A stretch of 64,000 bases of DNA from Pempheris klunzingeri (taxonomy: Eukaryota; Chordata; Actinopteri; Acropomatiformes; Pempheridae): NCBI RefSeq assembly GCF_042242105.1, contig NC_092032.1, positions 16,603,915 through 16,667,914 on the forward strand, given 5' to 3'. The notes under the pieces were generated by a model. The model ran no database searches and had not been told where the DNA came from. It saw only the letters and a list, made by a program, of their open reading frames with translations. Position numbers and translations under genes: made by a program. Shown in pieces: positions 50,101-64,000 of the stretch (the first letter of the stretch is position 1; the number at the start of each line of letters is the position of its first letter).

Positions 50101-53100
50101 AATAATATAATTATATATTTTTTGTGTGTGATTAAATGTAAACTTACTTATCTAAAGCCTCTGCAAAGTTTGTAGCACCGACAACGATGACACCTTCATT
50201 TGGTTTAAACCTGTAAAATACCAAAACATTGAGAATAGGAAGAAAAAGTTACAACATTTTATTGACACTATGCAGTTTTCAAATTGTAAAAGCCAGAAGA
50301 CTGACCCATCCATTTCAGCCAGCAGCTGGTTGATGGTTTGTCTGGAATAGGGATGCATGGGGGACTCAATCCTCTTTCCACCAACGCTGTCCAACTCATC
50401 GATGAAGATGACACAGGGAGCATTAGCTTTTGCCTCTTCTGCAAAACACAAAAAACAGAGAGATTGCAGTCGCTTGGATACATCCTCAACTGGTAACTCA
50501 CACTTTCTTGCATCCAGCAAACTTACTGAAAAGGTTCCTGATTCGGCTCGCACCAACACCCACGAACATCTCATCAAACTCTGACCCAGAAGCGTAGTAG
50601 AAAGGAACATCGGCCTCCCCAGCGACAGCCCGTGCTAACAGAGTCTTTCCAGTGCCTGGGGGACCAACGAGGAGGATCCCTGAGAGGATAACAGAGGACA
50701 CACGTTAGGGTAAAGTGCAGGACGGAGACTAATTGGCAGATTTGTGTATTAGATCCAATAAAAACAGGGGAAATGGAAGATGTGGAGAAAATATGAAATA
50801 CAATACCTTTAGGCAGCTTTCCACCCAGAGCAGTAAACTTCTGAGGATTCTTGAGAAACTCGACAACATCTTGCAATTCATTCTTTGCCTCCTCCACTCC
50901 TTTCACATGCTCAAATGTCACATTCTTCATCTGGACGGGGTCGACTGCTGAGTCAAGACCAGATGTGGTGCGGAACCTCACTGTGAAATCCCAAAACAAC
51001 TGGTTCAGTACAGCAACATCAGAGAAGACTACTTTATTTACAGTGTCCCACAATGGCAGACAATGTCACTGCTGCTTTCTCCACATTTATCGCCTCCGAC
51101 TTTTTGAACATTTCTGGCTCACTGGCATGAAAACATACTCAGTTGATATAGATATTTAAGTATTACTACATAGTGGCATGTAGCAGAATAGTCAGACAAA
51201 CTCTACATGCACACCATAGGACAGATCATATTTCAGGAAGAAGTTACACACTGAAAACTTATTACATCCAATATTTATCCTGAAACTGGGCTAAATAGGC
51301 CCTTGGAGGCACTAACAACCTTGGTTCTATTTGCAGTGTGCGTGCAGAGTTGTGAGTTGATTTGCAAGCATGAAAAGGAATAAAGACTGAAACAAACCAG
51401 CATCAGAAAACGAGCCTTTACCAGAGAGAAACGGGTTTCTTGACAATCCATAAATGCCAACAATTAAGAGGACCAACAGGATCAACCTGGTTCTCCTCAG
51501 CATGTCTGTCAAAACAGAGAGAAAGAGACAAACATTAGTCATGAGGCCTTTATGTCAGTCGTATGAACCTCTCTGTAATTCAGCACTGCCACATGCCTTG
51601 TGTTCTCTGAGTGAAGGCCTGAGACCTCATGAATCCCTCAGTGAAACCGGTCTTGAAAGCCTCCTGCTGATTCTCTGGTAGGTTCCTTTGTTTCGTCAGT
51701 TGATCCAGTGATTGTGCCTCTAAACCCTTTTCCTTCTGAAACATTCCCTGTGATGGAAACAGAGGGAGAGTTGGTTATTAAGCTTTTCACTTCTTTATGT
51801 TTTATGTGCACATTCACAAATAGGTCCCCCCAATAGGTGGTACTCCACCGCACGGTGCCCGCTCTACTCGCTTGGACTAGTTCTCCCAGCGGCAACAGTT
51901 GTGCGCACTACTTGGTACCTTGTACATTTTTTGGTAACACCTCTGTCAAGGTTCCAAGCAAGCGAGGTGATACTACAAGGTGATGTGAAGACACTGCAGA
52001 CTGGTCAGAGGAAATCGTCACTAAATTCACTAAACTCAGATTTTTTTTAAGAAAATGGATGCCTGCAAAACCATGCCGTAGTGCAGATGTATGAAGGACA
52101 CAATCCCTTCGATATCCTCTCTTTCCCTCCCTTAAAGGAATAGGGCAGAGGTACGCTGTGTGCAGAGCGAATGTTCTGAGCATGAGAGAGAGAGCAGCAG
52201 AGAATGTTGGTGAATGCGAAGAGAGCAGAGGGAAAGGTGAGCACTGAAGTTGAAGATTTAGCAGTAAATAAACAACGAAGGTCACAATTTGTGTTGCTAT
52301 GAGTCCAATAAAACTCAAAACATTAACTCTATCCCTGGCGACGCCGGCAGTTTTATGAAGCATCGCTATGATGACCAGCAAAGACTACCACCTACATTGA
52401 GGGGGCACTACCTGCAGTAGAAAATGAAGTACCTGGTAATAAAATTGAGTTGAGTACAGTAGCGCCTCACCATGCGGTGGAAACACTGCATTATCTTTCG
52501 ATTAGACAGAATGTGAAAACAGCTGGACTAGTAACATGCTGACCTTCATGAAGGCTGGTGTGAAGGGCTCAGACTCAGATGAATTGTCATAGCCAGACTG
52601 CATTCGTCTGGTTTTTGATCGTAGTGTTTTGAAACCCCGACTCTGGACCCACACTAAATAGAGACACAAGAGAAAAACCAAAAGGATTAAATATTACCCT
52701 AAATGTCTAGCCATTCAGACACATACAGAACTTAAACATGGCTGGTTAAGTATTCAAAGTCTGTTTCTTACCTGGTAAAAACTGTAACTCTGAGCAAACT
52801 TCTTTTAGAGGTCTGTGGTACTGTCTGTGGAAAATTGGGGAGCCAAAAACCCCCAACCTTCTATGTGAAAACCCTATCAGACAAAAAGTGCAAAAGGTTA
52901 GATTCACTTTACAGGATATATTTACAAACGCAGAAAATGTATTTTCCAAATTAACTGCTCTTCGATATGACAGATTTGAATAAAGTGAGCTTTGGGGATA
53001 TTTTCTGAGAAAACAATACAGCTGAGTGGCCTTTCTGCTCACCATGCTTGTTGTGAAAGAAGCTGTCTGCAGAAACGTGACTCGTCCTCCATACTGAGGG

Positions 53101-54590
53101 AACTGCGGGAGGCTCTTCTGGTCCTGGTGTAGGCAGTAACCTGCTGACAAGCTCATCCAGCTGATTGACCCTGATCTCTGACAGGCCAAGATCCTTCAGA
53201 CTCACAGTGGGCTACGGAAGAAGGATAGTAGGTCATCTATACCTTTGTGACAATTACTATTAAATTCACATTATTACAATGTCTTGGCTTTTAGGAGCCT
53301 TTAATGAAAAAAGACATTAAGATGTTGACAGACATATTGCAAGTTAGACCTTCTGTGCACCAGGATGTGAAGAATAATTTGTCGTGTATATTTCTGGTCA
53401 GCTTAAGAATACATTTCTTATCTAGTGTAAAATTGAACAACCCTTTTTTTAGGCACATTTAAAAATGTGTATATATGTTTAACACAGTGTGTTCAAGAAA
53501 ATGCTACAGGTGACGACAGACATGCATCCTTAACCTAATTTACAATCCTTTTTTCCCCACAGGGTTACTTTTTGGATGAACGAATAGCAAATTTAAAACA
53601 GCTTGAGAATAAATTCAGTTAAGAAGGGCTTCTCCCTCCCTCCCTCCCTCCCTCACAAATACTGATGTGAAATAAAACTGGTGTTACCAATAATGTAAAA
53701 AAAAATCTGTGTATGTGAGGACACTGTAGGACACAGATCAAAGTCATTGATGATTATGTATTGTTCTCTCATTGAATCATATGGTGTACCTGTGGTGTCC
53801 ATCTCACCTCTTTTAGAAATGAGCTGTGCTCTGGGATGAAGTCCTTGTGCAGGGTCTGGACTGAAGCTGTGGCCGAGTTCTTCAGAGAGTGGAGGGCATT
53901 GATGAGCTGGCTGAGGGGCAGTATCATCTGGCAGGGTCACAAACAGGAGGGTGAATGACAGCCTTTCAACACATCTTTACATGCATCATATGAACTAAAC
54001 ACTCACAAGAGTTCATGTTTAAACACTTAGCTAAAGTTAGTTGTTTGGATTTCAGGTGAATCTTCCAGAGGAGGGTCGTTATGTCACTGTTATTCAAGCT
54101 GACTCCATACTGAGGGCAGTATGGCCCTCTGACGTCAGAAGCATGCGTTACACAACATGAACTCTTTGAAATTTAAGTTAGCACCCTTCAGTTTACATTA
54201 CATTTAACTCTTCCAACGCGTATCACACGATTATTAAATCGTGAGGAACAAAACACAAAGCTTGCCTGGGTTTCATGATTTCAAACAGCTTAGTAAGACG
54301 TCGGGGCGTCGCGTTAAGCATGGGCTGATAACGGAGAAATGTATCGCTGACTTATGCTAACATTAGCTGAGCTAAGTGTCATTGACTGTAAGACAAGACG
54401 TGGCATAAACAACAACAGACACAGCTTGGTGTTGCTATAAGTCCCATAAAACTATGTCCCTGGCAACGCTGACTTTAAAAATTAAAAGACAGATACGTTA
54501 ACAGAAGAGCATATATTAGCTAGCTAAATCTAAAGGCTGACACGGCCGGCTTACCTGCTGAGGCTGCAACGACCCGGCCAGTGAAAACAT
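47162..54590 (-). CDS. yme1l1: ATP-dependent zinc metalloprotease YME1L1 (i-AAA protease), 18 exons, 714 aa
   Basis: Mitochondrial inner-membrane protease facing the intermembrane space; it processes OPA1 and degrades misfolded or unassembled proteins. Exons on minus: 54590-54555, 53927-53808, 53211-53043, 52873-52772, 52653-52544, 51747-51597, 51505-51422, 50980-50807, 50679-50527, 50438-50306, 50210-50148, 49473-49361, 49100-48945, 48773-48622, 48519-48393, 48088-48015, 47511-47425, 47302-47162. Features: N-terminal mitochondrial region starting [12 protein letters not shown]; one TM segment (about 237-251); Walker A GPPGTGKT (321-328); Walker B FIDELD (378-383); arginine-finger region ending RPGRFD; zinc site HESGH (541-545); and the conserved C-terminal helix region with TLDAKEI. 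The length matches the 716-aa human isoform. One intron (donor at 51596) starts with GC. It diverges from mastl across a shared promoter. Confidence 0.97.
53634..53654. repeat. (CCCT)n microsatellite
   Basis: About five CCCT units in intron 2 of yme1l1. Confidence 0.85.
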
Positions 54591-55332
54591 TTTCGCCGAA
54601 TGATAATTAAAAATCAGAGTTTGGAGGGTGGCTGTATGAGGAGAGACCCTCAGTGTGACTTAAACGTCCTCCCGGCAGCCGGCTCCTTTTGTTTCCCTTG
54701 TTATACAACTTTGACCAGCTTAACGTTAGCTAACAACGGCAAATGGATTCTCCGGTAACTGAGGTCAAATGAACTACAAAATGACGTCAGGTCGCGTTAC
54801 TGTGAGAACGTCGCTGCGCCGTTGACGTTTTGGTTACATCACTAGTGGACCCTAAACCGCAAATTTATTAAAATCAGATCAAAATATATTGATTTTGATA
54901 TATTACAAAAATTGAACTACAACATGTGTTTATCACGAAAAATAAGCTTAGCTGTTATCACTCAATTTATATTTTTACCTCTCGTGCCTGGCCCTGACTG
55001 CCTGATATCAAAATGAAGATATCAAAAATATAAATTCGGTCCATTAACTACCTCTTTGAAAGACAGTGATGTACTTGATAGTTTTCCAGTTGAAAGCAAA
55101 TGCTAATTCATGACGATATGGCACATTAGGAAAGATCGTTTCATGCTTTACACGCAGGCACTTGCTTGTACTACTAAAAAGGACGCACGCCCAAGGACCC
55201 CGCGAAAGAGCAGTGCAATTCAAAATTTCAAAACAAACCCGAGACTGTTGTTCAATCATGCAGATGTTTACTCTGAGCTAACCTGGCTGTTACAGTCCCA
55301 ACCCAGTTCCTCATTAGAAAACTAGTTATAAC
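54591..55332. promoter_or_regulatory. Bidirectional yme1l1-mastl promoter with CRE
   Basis: The two start codons face away from each other across 742 bp. The half nearest yme1l1 is GC-richer and TATA-less. A perfect CRE palindrome TGACGTCA sits at 54782-54789, with TTGACGTT close by at about 54821. A second TGACGTCA lies at 54130-54137 in yme1l1 intron 1. CREB/ATF control is inferred from these sites only. The 55000-55330 part nearer mastl is AT-richer and probably 5' UTR. Confidence 0.6.
54782..54789. promoter_or_regulatory. CRE/ATF site
   Basis: Perfect TGACGTCA palindrome, 192 bp upstream of the yme1l1 ATG. Confidence 0.6.
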
Positions 55333-61152
<5,820 letters not shown>

Positions 61153-62022
61153 AGTTACACACATGAACAGCTCAGTTTTATCACAGCAGAAGTCGACAAA
61201 CTGAGAATGTCGTGCGTGCTGAATTGCTTCCTTTGAATGTGGAGAAACTCCTAAAGTCAGATCCATCATACAAATGAATGCACGGTAATGATTAGGATTC
61301 TGTTTGCTTCTCTGTTTCATGGTTGTAATTTTTTTTTTTTTTTTTAAAAACCATTTTACCTATGTGCAATCAGTTGTCATAAGAGTCAGAAAAAAGCTGA
61401 ATCTGTTGACTGCTCACTTACTGTAGTTTGGAGTATGCGTTGTAGAAAGTCACCTTTTAAAACTTACTAGTGTTCTTATGTCTCAAATTAGGTTCTTCTA
61501 GCAAAATCCTCTTTTTCTTTATAATAGCCATTGATTTCTGTGTTGATACGGTGTTAGATTGATTAAATTCAAATTAACTGTGTATGTCAGTTCATGTAGA
61601 TGTGGCACTCACAGCTTGATACCGTTTCCATGCCGACACGCTCCATTTTTTTGCTGCACTGTTCATCTTTGTGAAGTTCCCCTGCGGTCATTAGACTGGG
61701 TGGGCGGGCCCCCTGAGTTTCTCTTTGAGGGGTTCAATACTGCTATGAAAAAACATGCTAATATATTCATGAACAATGTATTTTATATATAAATCTTGTT
61801 AATAACATTTAGTGTCATTTTTTAAGACAGGCGGAGGACTTACTGTGCTTACTCTGCAGGGTTTTGTTTTCTTTTTCCTTTTTTGCTGATTTTATGTCGT
61901 CTGTATTTGTATTTTTGATCTGATCTCTTTTTCCACACTACTCGGTTTTTAGATAAGTTCACTAAGCTCCCTGCTACTGATGAAATTTTATGTTGTTCAC
62001 TCTAAGAAAAGAGTAAAATACA

Positions 62023-62028
62023 AATAAA
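62023..62028 (+). terminator. Poly(A) signal AATAAA of mastl
   Basis: First canonical plus-strand AATAAA after the stop codon, about 870 bp downstream. Confidence 0.65.
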
Positions 62029-62341
62029 ATCTGTAACATAATGTGACTTTGTGCTGGTTTTGGTCATTTAACAAACATCACAATGACAAAGTTTGGATAA
62101 AATGTAAATTGCTCTTGTTCATAAGATTGTTCAACTTTAAATTGTGGTCATAATTATTTCAGTCACACAGATTTTGTTATCTTTCTAAAAGAGCCAGGCT
62201 AGCTGATTTCCCTGCTCTTTGTGCTAAGCTACGCTAACTGAATGTGTTTTCAATCTTCTCATCTACCAAATAAACATTACTTCCCAAAAACAATCAATTT
62301 ATTTGAAATAATCTGGACAAATTAAAACGCTTTATGAAAAC

Positions 62342-62347
62342 TTTATT
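62342..62347 (-). terminator. Poly(A) signal of acbd5
   Basis: AATAAA on the minus strand, 1.34 kb after the acbd5 stop codon. Confidence 0.6.
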
Positions 62348-63686
62348 TGCGGCTTAGATTATTACATGCAAACACCGCTCTGTCCACAGGCAGAGAGGAT
62401 GAGAAAGCCTTGGTACATTTCAGTAGAAAGGTAAACTTCTTACTTTCTTTATTAAAACATAATGGCTCTGAAAAGATTAGTACTATTGCAGATGCAAACC
62501 TTTGTAAATATGATATAGTATTCTATAATAATTCATGGGAATGCAATTAAAATACTGCATTTTAAATCAGAACTGTACATCTATTGTATACAATTTGTAT
62601 AGATTTTCGCTGCTTTGCAAAGAATGTATGATTAACTATCGCTCACACGAAATCTTTCCACAATATTCATACAAATATATCACACATTAAATTATACAAT
62701 ATAGAAAAATTGGACAGCGTAAACAACACAGACGGTGACAAGTTATGCATTAATAATCCGACAGCTAAGTGGAAAATGATTCTCACCACCTCATGGCTCG
62801 CTAGGTAGTATGATTAATATTAATTTGGTCAATTATGCTACAGTATGTGGACATACGAAATCATAATACCATCTACAGTATTAATGTACCTTATGATGTT
62901 GAGGCACTTCTTCTATTTGGAAAACAGTGAAGTAGAGACTCAGGCCGCTCACACATAAAGCACACACTGATATGCGGGTGATGAGAACCTTGTCTAACTT
63001 ATACACGACACTTAGCAGTCACTTTAAACACAAACCTCACTTATACAGCTGCAGCAATGCCTTCACTGTAACTGTCGCTAAAAGCAATAAATATTAACTT
63101 ATTCTCAGAATTTAAAAGAATTTCACACATCAATATATTATTACATTCAATCCTCCCTTCTAATCTACAGGTATTACATTTTATCATAGCAGCATTGCCT
63201 GGGCAACTAATGAAAGTGAAGTGATGAATTTATGACGACATCAAGCGTTACGCTCAAAACAAAACAAGTATCGGGCCCATTTTTTTGTGCAACAAAGCTT
63301 TAGTTATGGGAATAACTGAGAAGCTATTGTAGTTGGTTCATAGACACGCTGACGACAATCCAACTCCAAGTTCCCCCTCTCAACACAAACCGTTTCTTAC
63401 ACAGAAAAAGATTCCAGGACAGTGGTTATCATCTTGTAAAGTTTCAATAATCGCAGGCTGTGAGCCCAAACATTCATGTCTCCACTTGATTCCACATTAC
63501 GTCACGTCTGAGATGCACTCTTCCTCTCACTCATTACTCCAGGTGCCTTCTTCATAGTGCAAAAGCAAATTACTGGGCTGCGGGTCTAAGCAGGGGGGGA
63601 GTTACGGCCATTAGCAACCCAACCAAAGACATTTAGAGGACTCTTCTTCATCAGCAATGCCCATGGGTGTTTGGGTGAGCGTGGGT

Positions 63687-64000
63687 TCAGTTGATTGGTC
63701 TGTTTAAAGCAGGAGGAAATTAAGGAGTTAAAGCTGGACATTGCATTCAAATCTTACATTTCATAGTGTTCTGTACATGAATACCTTCTCCTCCTCTGCA
63801 GGTATAGACGAATAAGCCACTGTACCACAAAAGGCCAAATCACAGCAAAGGCCAGACTGGTTGGAGAGATGTCAAAAGGCCACCAGGACGGTTTCTGGGA
63901 AAATTAAAAATAAAATCAATTACAACAATAAAAACTTAACTGGTGTATGATGAAAAGGTGCATTACTTTCCAACTGTTTACCTGACTCCTCTTATTCACT
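63687..64000 (-). CDS. acbd5: Acyl-CoA-binding domain protein 5, C-terminal end (partial)
   Basis: ACBD5 is a tail-anchored peroxisomal membrane protein that binds very-long-chain acyl-CoA and tethers peroxisomes to the ER through VAPB. Only the last three exons are in the window: 64000-63982 (cut by the window edge), 63894-63785, and 63699-63687 with stop TGA at 63687-63689. The middle exon encodes SWWPFDISP, a hydrophobic span containing FAVIWPFVVQWL, and LYLQRRRR. This is the diagnostic tail anchor with its basic luminal tail. The final exon adds only PIN. Phases agree across both introns. The acyl-CoA-binding domain and FFAT region lie beyond the window. The position next to mastl matches the vertebrate gene order. 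Confidence 0.92.

Larger units (their letters stand above)
61153..63686. other. Convergent 3' UTRs of mastl and acbd5
   Basis: No coding sequence seen. The left part is the mastl 3' UTR (about 0.9 kb, with an 18-nt T run near 61,329). The right part is the acbd5 3' UTR (about 1.3 kb). The two poly(A) signals are 314 bp apart, so the transcripts end close together without needing to overlap. Confidence 0.65.

Overview
The window is from a teleost fish nuclear genome, probably a percomorph. The evidence is vertebrate genes with short GT-AG introns, AT-rich spacers, dispersed repeats that look teleost, and the vertebrate gene block yme1l1 - mastl - acbd5 (the same three neighbours as on human chromosome 10p). 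All gene models below were assembled by hand from splice sites and reading phase; every intact model sums to a whole number of codons.

Layout. Bases 1-22,500 are almost gene-free: one doubtful broken membrane-protein frame near 1.4-1.9 kb, a short interstitial TTAGGG tract, two perfect hairpins and simple repeats. From 22.5 to 27.2 kb (+) lies a seven-exon retinol dehydrogenase (RDH11/12-like SDR, 298 aa). From 28.7 to 36.6 kb (+) and from 45.7 back to 38.4 kb (-) lie two convergent, paralogous animal type I polyketide synthase (PKS) genes of 2103 and 2082 aa. They share the same six-exon structure, with the last 5.5 kb of coding sequence in one exon. From 54.6 back to 47.2 kb (-) is the mitochondrial AAA protease gene yme1l1 (18 exons, 714 aa). 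It shares a 742-bp bidirectional promoter, with a full CRE palindrome, with mastl/Greatwall kinase (+, 55.3-61.2 kb, 12 exons, 823 aa). The last three coding exons of acbd5 (-) end the window, tail to tail with mastl.

Most interesting part. The PKS pair is the likely unusual system. Both copies keep KS, AT, DH, KR and ACP catalytic residues, both have lost the glycine-rich NADPH motif of the enoyl-reductase region, and neither has a methyltransferase or a release domain. I infer iterative synthesis of a conjugated polyene, with release by an unknown partner. The adjacent RDH belongs to a family that handles polyene alcohols and aldehydes, so it is a speculative tailoring partner. Parts of the KS exons of the two copies are almost identical in DNA while flanking coding sequence is clearly diverged, which suggests gene conversion between the inverted copies.
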